From: Buxus sempervirens
Taxonomy: Eukaryota; Streptophyta; Magnoliopsida; Buxales; Buxaceae
Assembly (NCBI GenBank): GCA_947561395.2
Contig: OX387190.1
Coordinates: 19,214,858-19,278,857, forward strand
Direction: 5' to 3'
Length of the DNA stretch: 64,000 nucleotides
Under the pieces are notes generated by a model. The model was not told where the DNA came from. It searched no databases and saw nothing but the letters and a program-made list of their open reading frames with translations. The position numbers and the translations under genes were made by a program. Numbering within the stretch: the first letter of the stretch is position 1; each line of letters starts with the position of its first letter. This document shows, piece after piece, positions 24,714-37,100 of this stretch.

Positions 24714-24841
24714 TGTATCCGACATGTCAGGTCGGATACACGAGCGCCTATATGTATCCGACATTAAGAGCTGTTTATATCCGATAACTTATGTCGGATA
24801 TGAAGAGGTATGCTTGTATCCGACCTGAGTTGTCGGATACA
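24714..24841. promoter_or_regulatory. Palindrome array, A2 3' LTR U3
   Basis: Units at 24714-24740, 24753 (truncated), about 24776 and 24815-24841. The second and third units are joined by a 16-bp deletion relative to 54184-54249 in the 5' LTR. The first and last units keep perfect 10-bp arms (TGTATCCGAC/GTCGGATACA). Confidence 0.88.
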
Positions 24842-24942
24842 AGGAAAAATGCACAATTCTCAAATTTTGTGCTGGTTTCAAAGGAAATAATGATTTTTGC
24901 CAATTATTCTTCATTTTTACTGTGCAATTTGGGTTGTCTACA

Positions 24943-24960
24943 ACTGCCCCTCTTTGCGGG
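24943..24960 (-). other. Polypurine tract of A2
   Basis: On the minus strand CCCGCAAAGAGGGGCAGT directly precedes the 3' LTR start. It is the same tract as at 9326-9342 in A1, and it identifies 20054-24942 as the 3' LTR. Confidence 0.85.
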
Positions 24961-25512
24961 AGTTGCGAAGCAATGAGCTGCAAAGATTAGACAAGCCCAA
25001 ATTGCACTCCCTTAACCATGATTTGCTTGGTTCAATTCAATTTTGCAAAATAATGTTTGGGTGAAGATTTGCCAAAAAGCCCTAACTTTAAGGGGGCATC
25101 TCTCCAAGAGGTCTTAAATTCCACTGAGCTCTCATGGCTATGAAGTGGATTTCAAGCCCAAAAATAAGATTTTTGAAAACTGATTTTTTCATCAAACCAA
25201 GTTAAAAATTGAGTGAATATCTTCCTTTTTGACCAACACATTTCCCCAAGTTGTCCCAAATTCCACTGAGCTCTCGTGGTTATGAAGTGGATTTCAAGAC
25301 AAAATAGGTTTTTTTTTTCTTTTTTGTGAAAATAGCAGACTTTGGAGCATATTTTTTCTTGCTTTTTCATTTTTTTTCATTTTTTTTCTTTTTTTATTTT
25401 ATTCTTTTCTCCTTTTTTCCCTTTTTTTCTTTTCTTTTTCTCTTTTTCTCTTTTTTCCTTTTTTCTTTTCTTTTTCTCCTTTTTTTCTTTTTTTTTTTTC
25501 TGTTTTTCCTTT
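24961..25512. mobile_element. A2 3' internal region with a 190-bp polypyrimidine tract
   Basis: 24961-25340 matches A1 8640-9325 and holds two copies of the AGCTCTC(A/G)TGG block about 142 bp apart. 25310-25510 is almost pure T with some C on the plus strand (purine-only on the minus, sense, strand). Long open frames here are low-complexity artefacts. The tract lies between the polypurine tract and the PMD promoter array. Confidence 0.65.
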
Positions 25513-25578
25513 TGTATCCGACGTAACTCGTCGGATAAGAAGAGTCTCCTATGTATCCGACATAACATGTCGGATACA
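25513..25578. promoter_or_regulatory. Palindrome array upstream of the PMD gene (2 units)
   Basis: Units at 25513-25539 (TGTATCCGAC, loop GTAACTC, GTCGGATAAG) and 25552-25578 (TGTATCCGAC, loop ATAACAT, GTCGGATACA), exactly 39 bp apart. They lie just before the inferred 5' untranslated exon of the PMD gene. The nearest TATA-like string is the weak TACATAAG at 25585. The arms match those of the A2 LTRs. Confidence 0.85.
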
Positions 25579-28500
25579 TTAGCTTACATAAGTCGCGCGC
25601 GACCACGACTCTTCCACTTCTGTTCTTTCTTCTCCGATTGCACACCCTGGCTACATACTCCTCCTCCGACTGTGGCATTCGATCCCTTCTTTCTCCGGCG
25701 ACTTCTCCGGATTCCGGCGACTCCTATTGACACCGGCGACCGTCCTTAACTCCGACGACTTTCCAGTGATCGCCCTTTCACGGCCGTGGTCGAGCCCTAA
25801 CTCCTTGTCCTCCGATTTTCGGCGATTTTCTCAACTCGGCGTGGGGCACTGTTCTCCGGCGATTGCTTCCAGATCTAGGCGACCTGAGCAGCACTCCTTG
25901 CTCGCCATAGTGGTTGGTTTCTTTCCTCGTCAGCAACTCCTCTTCTTCCAATTTTTAGGTAAGTTCTTTGAATCACTTGCATTGATTGGGATTTTTGCTG
26001 AGGAGGAATTCTGGCCGAATTGCTTCATTTTTCATGTTCCTGGTTACTTTTTAATGGTAAATTTGCTTTGACTGCCAATTCTTGAGCTGTCTACCGGTGG
26101 AGGCTATATTGCATGCTTTTTCGATTGATACCATGCTGGCATGATCACCTTGATGCTTTTTAGGTTGTAGGGACCTTGAATTGCTGATATCGCACTGCCA
26201 TTCACATTGGCTCTTTCCTGATCTGATTGCCAATTCTTGACTTGAATTTGGATTACCTGTTGGTGGTAATTTCCAACTAGATTTCTGACTTTGTATACCT
26301 TAAATGCTATTGATCATGTCGATATATGACAATGGCAGATCTGATTCCAAATATCATGTTGTGTGTTTTTTTTTCTCTGCAACTTGCTTGGGCTTTCCAC
26401 TTTAATTTAGCATTTTTCCAATCGAGGCAGTGCTTCTATGATTTGTTCTTGCATGGTCTTCGCTTTATGGATTCTCTGCATGGCCGCCCCCAACTTGGCG
26501 TCCCGGTAGTCTCCTGAGATTTTGTAGGACTAATTGCATGCAGTTCTTGCTAGGACCTTGCTTTGCACATTGTTTTCCTGATTACGTCTGGTAACCCTGA
26601 AAGAAAATTAAGAAAATATTAAGCTTCCCAGAAATTTTAGGACAATATTTGGAAATGCCTTAGAAACAAAATTTCTGATAAATAACTTAGCACAAAATTG
26701 TTAAATAGACAGAAATACCAAACACTTTCTAAAAACTTTGAACTGAAACAGAGAACAAAAGTAAGATAGAACTCCCTCAAGACTCAATCCATGATAGCTT
26801 TGAAAAAGTCCGCTAAGATTCCTGATGAACTAGAACCGAAACCTAGACCTAAAGCAAGGTGAGATTCCTGATAAATTTGAACTGAAACCTAGATTAAAAG
26901 CAAGGAAAGATTCCTGATAAGCACAGTAGGATAAATTTGAACTGAAACACTTCCCTGTTACTTGTAGATGGCTAGGAGTCGTTCCCGTGTTCGGGAGGAG
27001 GATGACCCTGCTGATCAGCCCTCCACCTCGTGGGCTTGGACAGAGGCGAGTTCTAGCGCCACCCTGTCAGAGCCGTTAGATGATTTCAGAGAGAGCTCTG
27101 CTGAGGGCTCTGCTGAGGTAGGCTTCCCAATTCTTTCTTTCTTTTCTTGCTTCCCTTGAACCCAACTTTGCTTATACATTTCTGTTTCTAGCCTGTCATT
27201 GATCCTGTTCGAGGCTGCGGTAGAGGGCGAGAACGAGGCGGAGGTAGAGTTGGTGAGAGGGGCCGAGGTCGAGCTGGAGAGAGGGGCCGAGGCCGGGCCG
27301 GAGCTTCAGGCCAGGAGGGTGCTGCTGTAGCCTTACGCTTAGGGGTCTCTGCGGAGCTGAGAGCATCTGTTCATGATACAGAGATCTTTAGTGGTTTGGA
27401 TAGCCACCCCTCCATGTGCATCTGGGCCGATGTGCCTTTTCCGTACCCTCCTTATCATCTACGAGGCAGTTGGGGGAGATTTAGTGAGTTGGCGCAGACA
27501 CTTTCTCCGGCACTCAGGCGTGAGTTTGGGAGGTGCCACCTGGATTATTTTCTCAGCATCCCTTCATTCCGAGCCTATCGTCCCCTCATCTTCGCTATGA
27601 TGGAGTGATATTTTCCGGAGATGCAGTCATTCCATCTGCCGGACGTGGAGCTAGGGATCCGCCCTTCTGATTTTGTGATGATCACTAGCATTTCTCTAAT
27701 GGGGCAGACTATTGTGCTGGATCGGTCCTTAGTGGCGGACATCGGCCTTCTTTTGGGATACCAAGACCTGCCTCCTGCTGCTTGGGACGGGCGGAATGGT
27801 CGTATCTTCATTAGCTGGCTGCGGGAGAGCCTTACTCGACATTATGAGGGGAGACATGCGACCATCACCGTGGAGGATGCAGTCTTCGCACCTATTTTCC
27901 GGCACATGTTTCTGCTGATGCTTGGGAGCTGCTTCTTCCAGGAGGACACGACCAGTGTTAGTCCTCTTTTCCTGGATGCTTTGAGAGATCTCCATCAAAC
28001 CCGAAAGTTAGCCTGGGAGCGGCTCATATATGGGACTATCTTGGCTGGATTGTGCCGAGTAGTTCGAGGCCTGGAAGCCCCGAGAGGTGATGGAGTCAGC
28101 TGCCGGTTCTTTTGGCAGATCCTGCAGGTACTAAATTCATCTATCCTGTCTTATTCCTTGGGCTTTGTCTTCTTTATCTTTGACTGATTTTTCTTTTGTC
28201 AGGTGTTCATGTACACCTACATGACCTACTTCCGCCCGTCCCCCGTGCCTGGCGTAGCGGATTTTCCTGTTGCCCTGCGGTGGTTAGCCCAGGTCCAAGA
28301 TGCAGATAGGAGTCAGCCCCGCACTACTCGAGTTCACTTGGACCGCGCCCGACGATTTGCTGTAAATTCTTCGCCCCTTTCCCTTTTATTTCTTTTCCTG
28401 TACCTTGACTGTATCTGACCATTTTATTCTTCTTTGCAGCTCATCCTGGCACGCTTTGATGACGTGGATATTGGGGTGGCCCATGAGATGATAGTACAGG

Positions 28501-30348
28501 ATGCTTTTGATAGAGATCTTCGACGTCAGCCCTACCAGTGCTTCCTTGGGAGGCTTGGTAGGGTGATGTATTTAGGAGAGCGCCTGTACTATCAGCACAC
28601 AGGCACGCTTCATATCCCCGTTCCCCCTCCTCCTGTGGGTCCTGACACGCTCCTGCCTGGTTTTGATGTTAATCAGTTTGATCATTATCAGGAGGCGGAG
28701 GGGCTCACAGTAGCTGGGGATTATGACGAGTGGATCCAAAGAGTATCCATTGGGTGTTTGATGGATCGACCCACCCGTACTGGAGTGACATAGATCGGCG
28801 GGATCTATATCCGGGTGCACGATGACACCGTGAGTTTCATGATCTTCATCCTTTCATCTAATCTCCTTCAACTCTACATTTATGACCCTAATTCTGTTCT
28901 TATTGGCAGATTCATGAGCTGAATGCTTTGCGGGATCGGTTCTAGAGCTAGCGGGCCGTGATTGATGATATGATCGCAGAGCATGATGTGGTCGTGGCCC
29001 AGAGGGATGCCCGGATCAGAGAGCTGGAGGCTCTGGTCGCTGAGCTTCAAGCTAGACAGGTATCTAGTTTCTTTATAATTTCATCTCTTTCATTTCTATG
29101 TCCTGCTGTTCTGATATAAACTTTTTTGCTTTTGCAGGGCCCAGTCCCAGATCAGGATGCTGCCTTTGAGCCTGATTTCCCTGTTCCTGATCCATCTCCG
29201 GCTCGGGTTGCTAATCCTGATGATGCCCCAGTTGCTGACCCGGTGGTAGCCGCTCCTGCGGATCCTGTGGGTCCTTCATCTCCCGTGGTGGTCCCTGAGC
29301 CAGAGGGCATCCCTGCTGCTGATCCGGTTGTGCGCGCGTGGGAAACGCAGCACGGGGTGATTCGGAGTCGCCACCGCCTGATGGGGTGCAGGCGGACACC
29401 TGGGTGCCTAATCTTGTCTATTTAGGGCTTTTTGGTCTGCGGCTTGAGATTCTAAGTTTGGTTCTCGGTTGTGGTCTGCGGAAGTCCGTAGACACCCCAG
29501 TCCACCCCATCGGATGACGGGTCTCGTGGGTTCCCTGATTTGAGTCAGCTTTCTCACTTGGTTTTCACCCGATTCCTAATCCAGCATGCTTTTAAGTTAG
29601 GTCTTTGGCGGGACCACCTGAGTGGTGTGGGTCCCTTTAGTTGATTTTATCTTTGCTTAACTTAAGTGATCTGGGTCTGTTTGGGTGGGCCCCGTTGGAA
29701 GGCCCACGGTGTCCTGGGTGGGCTTGAGTTAGCCCGTGTGCCCTTGGTGGGCCTCTATTTAACCTAGGAGGCCTTGTGGGCTTAGGTTAAGTGAATTGGT
29801 TTCACATTAGGGTTCAGGTTTGGAGCTTTAAGTGTTTTTCCATGCAAAAGGTGGGCCGGATTGGTTTGTGGGCCCCTTAGGTGGGCCCACATGGTGGCCA
29901 AGTAAGTTTAGTTTATCTTTTTTAATTTTTCCAAAGTGGGCTGGTCACTGGGCTTAGGGCCCGTGATCCAGACTTTGGGCTTGCACCCTAACTTGGTTCG
30001 ATTAGCGGGCTTTGGCGGGCCCGACAGGCCCTAGCCCATGGTCTCGGCCATACCATGCAATTCATATGTCCATTACACATTACAAGGCACGGGTGGGCCG
30101 CATTGGGTTTGGCCCGCCCGGTTCAAATGGTTCATTTTACTTAAGCTATTTAATGGCATGCTTTGGTGCTCATTGGGCTTGGTGGGCCCCATTGGAAAGC
30201 CCACTATTGTGCCAAGTTGGACCGGTTGGTCCAAGTCCCAAGTTGGGTTTCCGGGTGACCCGAAAACCCTGCTGGTTCAATGGTTTTGGTTCAGATTACC
30301 ATGAAATTCGGCCACATATCATAAAAGTGCAAAAAACACATTTCTGTG

Positions 30349-30453
30349 TGTATCCGGCAACTCAGGCCGAACACACACAAGCTGTAGGTGATCCGGCCTA
30401 ACTTGCCGGATACACAGGGGCCCTAGGTGATCCGGCCTGAGTTGCCGGATCAC
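30349..30453. promoter_or_regulatory. Palindrome array 1 in the B2 LTR (3 units, 39-bp period)
   Basis: Units start at 30349, 30388 and 30427. The first has TGTATCCGGC, loop AACTCAG and GCCGAACACA; the third has arms GTGATCCGGC/GCCGGATCAC, a matched change from TATCC/GGATA to GATCC/GGATC. This part of the LTR lies downstream of the promoter in minus-strand sense. Confidence 0.85.
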
Positions 30454-31515
30454 CCTGAAATGGTCTGTTTTGGGAGTTTGGCCATTCGGGGTGACTTCCA
30501 AGGGTTCTTAGGAGGTTTCTGAGATTTCGTGGGCCCCTGGGTAGGCCCACGTATGTTCAGGTTTGGGAGAAGCCGCATTTGGCTTCTCCTTCTTGGACTT
30601 TTCAGCAAAGCAATCGGGGGACTTGGGGGTTATGGAGCATGCAAAGACCTTAGTGATCATCCAGTCAAAAAAGACACAGCAATTGTTACCTAGCATGTTA
30701 TTATCCAAAAAATAAATGCATGCTTAGACATAGGGAACAACATGTTGGGTGAGGGGATCAAGGAGCATGCAAAGACCTTAACCAAATCAATCAAACAATA
30801 CAAAAGCTACAGTCAACAATGACAGGACACCACATACTCAGAAAAAATATGAGAGGAAGTGAGAGGACAAAATGATAAAAAGAGAATCAAGAAGGGAAAC
30901 CGGGGGTTATTAAAGGGGTACATTAGACGAAAACCAAGGAACATGCTCCTTCTTCAAAAATGCTTAAGATGATCCCTGGACAGCAATATGAAAGGCACTA
31001 AAAGATGTGCAACTGTAGACCCCCATGCCCCCTAAGCAAACCTATGTGGATTCCTTAATCGTGTAGACCCTTATGCCATGAGAATAACATTAGATGCATG
31101 CTTAACATGATAGGAGCATGAGCCCATGCAAAGAAGGAAGCTATACGGAAATATTTTCAGAAAAATATGGATTTAATATATGATGAACACAATGTACTAG
31201 GGAACAATACCTGGGGATTCTTGAACCCTTGAGCAAGGTGGAGACCCCTCCTTGGGGTCAAAAATGCAGCTGGAACCTCTTCTTTGGCAGCACCAGTCAC
31301 AGCAGCACTTCCACTTGTTTTAATGGAGAAGGTAAAGAAGAAGAAGGCAAGGGTTGGGTGTGGTTTTGATTGGTCTTTGGAGGTGGAAGAGGGTTGAGGA
31401 GGTTGAGAGAGGTGGGATTCGTAGGTGAACAAGTGGGGGAGAAGGGCTGGAGAACAACCAAAATAATGCCAACCCCGGAAATGAGCTGCTGGTTTGCTAT
31501 TTATAGAAAACTTAA

Positions 31516-31763
31516 TGTATCCGGTAACTCAGGCCGGATACACTAAGTCCTTTCCTTATCCGGCCTTCGTGGCCGGATACACTAGTCTTCCTTTGTATCC
31601 GGTCTTCAAGTCCGGATACAAAACATAATCATTTGAAAATTAAATGCCGCCGCGAATTGGTCGGGCGATTGGCGCGAATCTCGCGCGAAAATCTTCTTGT
31701 ATCCGGTCTTCAAGTCCGGTCATGAAGGGTAGCTAGTGTATCCGGTATATTTGACCGGATACA
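31516..31763. promoter_or_regulatory. Palindrome array 2 in the B2 LTR, next to its TATA box (5 units)
   Basis: Units start at 31516, 31555, 31594, 31698 and 31737; within each group the spacing is exactly 39 bp. Arms are TATCCGG(T/C)/(G/A)CCGGATA. On the minus strand the array ends 10 bp before a TATAAATA box (31505-31498). B1 and B3 have a large AAGCTT palindrome in this position instead. Confidence 0.88.
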
Positions 31764-33874
31764 AGTCGAAAAATTACGGATTTGCCCTTCGACTTGACCG
31801 ATTCGACCGATTTGACACTTTTGGATATCTACGGATCGCCCCGTATGAATTTTTGATATTTAAGATTTAGTCCCTGAGATATTTTGCTTCGTTTGTCGCC
31901 ATGTGTGTAGTTCTTGCGCTACGTGTGCAGCTTCTGGCTTTGCTGCTCGGAAGCTTCGACAGATCATATCTCCCTCATCCGAACTCCGATTTGAGCAAAC
32001 TCAATTGCGTTGAACTCGTATCGGAGCCCTCTATTTAATGACATAGGGCTAAGCATTTGGCACGGGGTTCAAGGAAAAGTCAACTTTTGGCCTTCCCTTA
32101 AGTTTGACTGCTTGCAGAACCTTCATTCGGACACAGATTCCTGCAAACCTAGTTGCGTTGGAACCGCGTCGACATTCTTTATCCAGTGGTATAGAGCAAG
32201 GTACTTGGCACGGAAATCGAGGAAAAGTCAACTCTTGGCTTTTCCTTAAGTTTGACCGCCCGCAGAACCTTCATCCGGACACCGATTCTTGCAAACCTAG
32301 TTGCGTTCGAACCGCGTCGTGATTCTCTATCCATTGAGATGAAGTAAGGAGGCCAAATTTTATCTGATTAAATGATCAACTTTCCACCCCTCAGGGTTTG
32401 ACTTTTTGGCCGGGTTTTGCATTTTTGGCTTTTCTGGAGCGCAAAAATGAGGTGCTTACAGCTGCCCCTCTTTGCCGGAGTCACCTCGCGGATGAACGGC
32501 AAAGAGAAAAAGAATCTCGTTTTTGCGCCTAGCATGTCTGTCGACATGGTCGACGAGCTTAGTCCTTCGAAATTTTTACTTTGAGAGGGAGGCGGCCAAA
32601 TCATGTGGCGTCACTTCCTGGCTTCAGAGTTTCCTTACCCTTTGCTTTCGGGTTTCTGTAGGGCAACTCTTCAGCATTTGATTTAAGTTTGAAAGAGATT
32701 AGATTGGACTTGAGCTCGCCAACCTGTTTCGGGCGTTGATGCCAGGCACTTGACAATATTCTTTTTTCTTGTTTGTTCCATTAAAGCTTTTAGGCGACTT
32801 CAGACTTTTGATCCATTTTGTGTCTTTTACTTGTGGCTTTTAATAGTTTTTTTTTTTTTTGGGATTTGACGGCCAAGGGTTGGCTTAGGATGCGGGATGG
32901 CTAGAGAAAAGAGGAAAGAAGAGTGGAGAAGGAGCTGCTGTTGGTGAGGAGGTGCTTCCAATGGTATAGAGCAAGGTACTTGGCACGGAAATCGAGGAAA
33001 AGTCAACTTTTGGCTTTTCCTTAAGTTTGACCGCCCGCAGAACCTTCATCCGGACACCGATTCCTGCAAACCTAGTTGCGTTGGAACCGCGTCGAGATTC
33101 TCTATCCATTGAGATGAAGTAAGGTGGCCAAATTTTATCTGATTAAAAGGTCAAATTTCCACCCCTCAGGGTTTGACTTTTTGGCCAGGTTTTGCATTTC
33201 TGGAGCGCAAAAATGAGGTGCTTACACCGGTTGAGACGGATCCCCCTGTTCCTGCTGTAGATATTCCTAGTAAGTTTTCTTTAATTTTCCTTCTTTGGTT
33301 TATCTTGATATTTCTGCTTCTGACCCTTTCTGTTGACCCAGATACTTCTGTTCCTGGTCCTTCCTCTGCTGCTGCCGAGCCTTCTGGAGCTGCAGGAGTT
33401 GAGATTGCTGCGGCCGATGATTCTACTGCGACTGAGGTGGCTCCCCTGCCTGCCGAGCCTGTTCCTGCTGGGCCTGAGGCTTCTTTGTCAGATTCTGCTC
33501 TTGATCTGCCTCCTGACCTCGAGGACTATTGCTGGGAGTACCAACTTCAGTCCATTGTGGGCCGGAGACCACGTTATATGGCCGAGCACCTTCTAGCATA
33601 TTCTAGGCGCCGATCACCTCGAGCTAGAGGCCGCAGAGCGCGTGGTAGAGGATGCGGGGGTGATCCTGCACAGTAGCAGTAGATTAGGATTTTTATGTAT
33701 TTTTTATTATCGTTGTACAGACGAGACTTATATATGAAAAAGACTTTTTTATTCATTCCCTCTTGTATTGCCCTCTTTTCCTTCTTATTTTTATGCAATT
33801 ATAATTTGTACACAGGTGAAACAGGTAAAAAATTCGGATTTTTTTTCCTTTCCTATTTTTTTTGCATTTTTCTT

Positions 33875-34035
33875 TGTATCCGGCATATCAGATCGGATAC
33901 ATTGATATTTGTTTGTATCTGACAAGTTATATCGGATACACGCAAACTTACTTGTATCCGGCATTTTACATCGGATATGAAGAGATTCACTTGTATCCGA
34001 CCTGATATATCGGATACATTAAAAATGCTATAAAT
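33875..34035 (+). promoter_or_regulatory. Promoter of the antisense DUF7745-like gene: palindrome array plus TATA box
   Basis: Four 27-bp units start at 33875, 33914, 33953 and 33992 (exact 39-bp period), with arms such as TGTATCCGAC/ATCGGATACA. The last ends at 34018, and a TATA box (GCTATAAATGC, TATAAAT at 34029-34035) follows after 10 bp. The ATG at 34146 is about 110 bp further on. Array, 10-bp gap and TATA recur at 31498-31542 and 49931-49974. Confidence 0.85.
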
Positions 34036-34145
34036 GCAACCAGCTTCGGGATTTGCGTATTTTTTACGAGTTTTTGAGTTTAGAAAACCCCTTTTTCACC
34101 TTTTTCTTCCTCCCATTGATTCTTAGCTTGCTCCCATCACCTCCA

Positions 34146-37100
34146 ATGGATTCCGAATCATCTTTTGCCCTACCAATGTCTATCCACGCAGCCTCCCCTG
34201 CAAAACAACCTTTTAGAGCAAAACCCCCTAATCTCACTAGGTACAGCCCTGTGGATTCATTCTACACTAGGTGGGTCAACTCCATGACCCTTGATGAAGA
34301 GATCAGATGGGATTCTATTCATTTAGGCCACACCTTGCTTATCCCTTCCATCTCATTCAAATGAGAAATTATTGAAGCCATGATTGGCCATTGGATACCT
34401 GACCTAAACCTTTTCCATTTTGGCGACCATGAGATGACCCCAACCATTGAGGAGGTTGAAACTATCCTGGGCTTGAGGTTTGCAGAGAGGGTAGTGAACC
34501 CACCCCTTAAACCTAGTTACAAGAAAGAGGCTTCTACTTTCCTGGGCATAGGGAAGAAGGATTTAGGGGATTCTGACACCCTTTTGACTTTGTCCAAGTC
34601 TTTTCTGACTGAGAAGCTCTTGAGGGGGGAGAACAAGGAAGCCAGGTTCAATGCCTTAACCCTGATAGTGGTTAACCAACTGCTTTTTCCCCGGGATGAC
34701 GATGAGGTAGACCTGGCCCTTATCTCAGTTGTATGCCAGGTTAGGGAGCGGGAGAGATTGGCCCCTATGGTATTGGCAGGGATGTACCAGGCTTTGACTG
34801 ACTGTTACTACAGGAAGAAGAAGCGCTTCCTATCATGTGCACCTATCCTGCAAGTAAAAATTTTCTCTCTCCTTTTTTTCTTTTTTTTTTCTTTTGCTTT
34901 TTCTTTCTTTTTGCTTGCTTTTCTTTACAATATACTAAAATATCCCTCCTTCTTTGCAGCTTTGGTTACTTGACCACCTGAGTCAGATTGAGGAGATCAA
35001 TTGACACTTCTTCCCTAGCTTGAAGGTTCCTATTTTGATGAGCAACCGGGGGTGTCCTGACATTTCAGGAGGTAAACAGGGTTGGTTTACCTTCTTGGCT
35101 ACACTCCAGGATGATCAGGTGAGGTGGCCTGGTACTTATTAACCTAATGCAGAGATGGTGATCAGCTTTCGAGACCGCAACTTTTTGGTCCTGGCTGTAA
35201 CGCCCCGAACCCGAGTCAGTGCAAACCGGCACCTGACCCGAACCCGGTTCGCTACTGTAACAACCCGAATTTAGTTCAACAACCAAATCCGAGGTGTTAC
35301 TGGCCCATATCAATTACAACATCAATAACATACCAGACCAAAGAAAGTAAATCCAATCCATATATTAAACTATCAGAGTTGCGGAAACAAGTATGTGCGG
35401 AAGTGTAGATCAAAATCCTCAAACAAGCATAAAGCTTGAGCATCAGTCAGTAATATCAAAGTCTGGTAAAATGAACGGGTCACTATCTCTCTCTCTCTCA
35501 TCTCTCTCATACATCAATCCATATAAATGATAATAAACCAATCAAAATGCTAAATCTATAACATCAATCCACCTCAGATGAGATCTGGATAATAATAATC
35601 CTCCGGCGAATACTCGGCTATCTCTCCCTGGAAGTCTAAGAGATCCCCCTCTCGCGTATTAGCTGAAAAAAAATGGAATAGAAGTAGGGTGAGATACGAA
35701 TATCTCAGTAGGTAACACATGCATGATTAAACAGTTAATATAAGCAAAGTAACATTTCATGCACGATTAAGCAACATCGATAAATCAGGCTCGCATAATC
35801 ATTTATACCATTCATGAACACAAAACAGTTTGATAAACAGTTCTAGAAATGATTTTCAGCAAGTTTTAATATAAGAACTCAATAGCCAAATCAGTAGCAT
35901 AATCCATGCATTGCCAGGATGTACTAAGCAGTCACATCCAACCAATATCCCAATCACATGCATCCCGCACGTGCACAATAAGAATAATAATCATATCAAG
36001 TGTTATGTTTTCAGTGTCATTGTAGGACTCACAAAGTAAGATAAACCTTTTGGAGATGATTCTCAACCAATTGCTATACCACCGTGCGACTTAGGAGCGA
36101 TGCTACTAATGATACTCAAGCCCCATGCAGCGCAGCTTAGACAAGAGCCGTAGTCACCGACTTATTGCACACGTACCCATCAAAGTTGGCATGTACCACC
36201 AGCATGCAGCACCAGAATCAATACATGGAGGTGGTTGCTTATCCACATGTACAGGGAATCACCAGCGGCTCACCGGGGTGTCCCTCCAGACATAGGACCT
36301 TCCCAGACAAACTAACTTGCAAAGGAAGCGCGTCGCATATAGGAGTAACTCAACCCAAATGACATATCCCTCAGCTATCTAGCTATGACTATGGATCCAT
36401 AACCAGCTATGCCCACTAGACTCCAAAATTCCCTAAAGTATCATAATTCTATAAGGGTTGGTGCCTAGCGGCATATAATGGTTATATCTGTACATTCACT
36501 TCATTATTCAGTCATTCGGATTCTGAATTCCCTTTATAATGTCTTATGATTTAAAATATCATTTAGAAGTGTTTAGATAATAAAATGGTAGTTAGGCTCT
36601 TCCAAAATCACATTTCTCCTTTTCCTTCAAAACTTGGCAACTAATGTCCTAAATATCTCCCTAATTTGTTTTTCTGTAAAACAGGGATTTAGGTAGTTTA
36701 TTTTGGTCTTAAAGTACCTTAATTAATCATTAAAATTGTCTAAAAATAATTTAGAATTGAATTAGGTTCAAAATTATGAAAAATTGGAAATTCTGCTGAG
36801 AGCGCCTGGGATCGCTCAGGATCGCTCTGGGCGGTCATCAGTCGGCGGTAGTGCAATTTCGAGCGCCCACGGTCCGTCGTCCCGCGGTCCACGGCGTCCT
36901 CAAAACTTTAACCAGCGCCTAAGATTGCCGATGAGCGCCTCGCACAGTCGAGGTCGGCGGTCTCACCAATTCGAGCAGAAACAGTTCTAAATCACGATTT
37001 TTCTCGTCTAAACTCATTCTAATGTATTTATAACATGCTTAGCTAACTAAATGCAACTTTACATATCATAGAAACATGCGTTTGTGATTAAACAGAGATA

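Larger units (their letters stand above)
20054..24942 (-). mobile_element. 3' LTR of A2 (family A), split by C
   Basis: On the minus strand it starts TGTAGACAACCCAAATTG at 24942 and ends CCATGTCTCACA at 20054. Solo LTR C interrupts it at 20159-22578. A TATA box lies at 24548-24541 (TATAAATA) and the donor region at about 24420. The palindrome array at 24714-24841 is missing 16 bp compared with the 5' LTR. The 5' LTR in turn lacks about 110 bp near 53567 that is present here. Confidence 0.9.
29329..33226 (-). mobile_element. B2: internally deleted family-B element in the PMD gene
   Basis: Flanked by CCGGT (29324-29328 and 33227-33231). Minus-strand order: the first 267 bp or so of a 5' LTR (33226 to about 32960), about 500 bp of internal DNA, a polypurine tract (32478-32461, GGCAAAGAGGGGCAG), and a full 3' LTR (32460-29329, 3.1 kb). 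Most of the 5' LTR, the PBS and all genes are gone. The breakpoint lies near 32960, where GGTATAGAGCAAGG resumes as at 32187. It interrupts PMD exon 7. Confidence 0.92.
25590..33676 (+). pseudogene. Antisense plant-mobile-domain (PMD) gene of A2, split by B2
   Basis: Inferred structure: a 5' untranslated exon to 25958 (AG|GTAAGT), intron 25959-26967, ATG at 26968. Coding exons are 26968-27117, 27192-28127, 28203-28361, 28440-28829, 28910-29059, 29138-29328 joined to 33232-33269, and 33342-33676, all with GT...AG introns, for about 782 codons. The N-terminus is RG-rich (RGCGRGRERGGGR). The central part has the PMD pattern: FHLPDVELGIRPSDFVMI, MFLLMLGSCFF, LRDLHQTRKLAWERLIYGT, and TYFRPSP in the next exon. 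A probable coiled coil follows (ARIRELEALVAELQARQ), then a Pro/Ala/Asp-rich tail and a second RG-rich end (RARGRRARGRG). Stops interrupt it at 27607-27609, 28791-28793, 28943-28945 and 28949-28951. PMD proteins include MAIN/MAIL1 and transposon-borne forms; the molecular role is not settled. Confidence 0.82.

Noticed and set aside
25326..25749. Phe/Leu-rich and Lys-rich open frames over 25320-25680
   Set aside because: They are translations of a pyrimidine/purine tract and of the 5' untranslated exon of the PMD gene; low complexity, both strands open.
27575..27998. Minus-strand open frames inside the PMD exon
   Set aside because: Shadows of the plus-strand PMD coding frame, which has the recognisable domain and splice sites.
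32461..33226. B2 as a solo LTR followed by an unrelated repeat
   Set aside because: The CCGGT duplication flanks 29329-33226 as a whole, and 32960-33226 repeats the first part of the same LTR, so it is one deleted element.
25590..33676. PMD gene as an ordinary host gene beside the element
   Set aside because: It lies inside A2 between the integrase and the polypurine tract, shares the palindrome with the A2 LTRs, and the GATAC duplications enclose it. A captured gene inside the element fits better.
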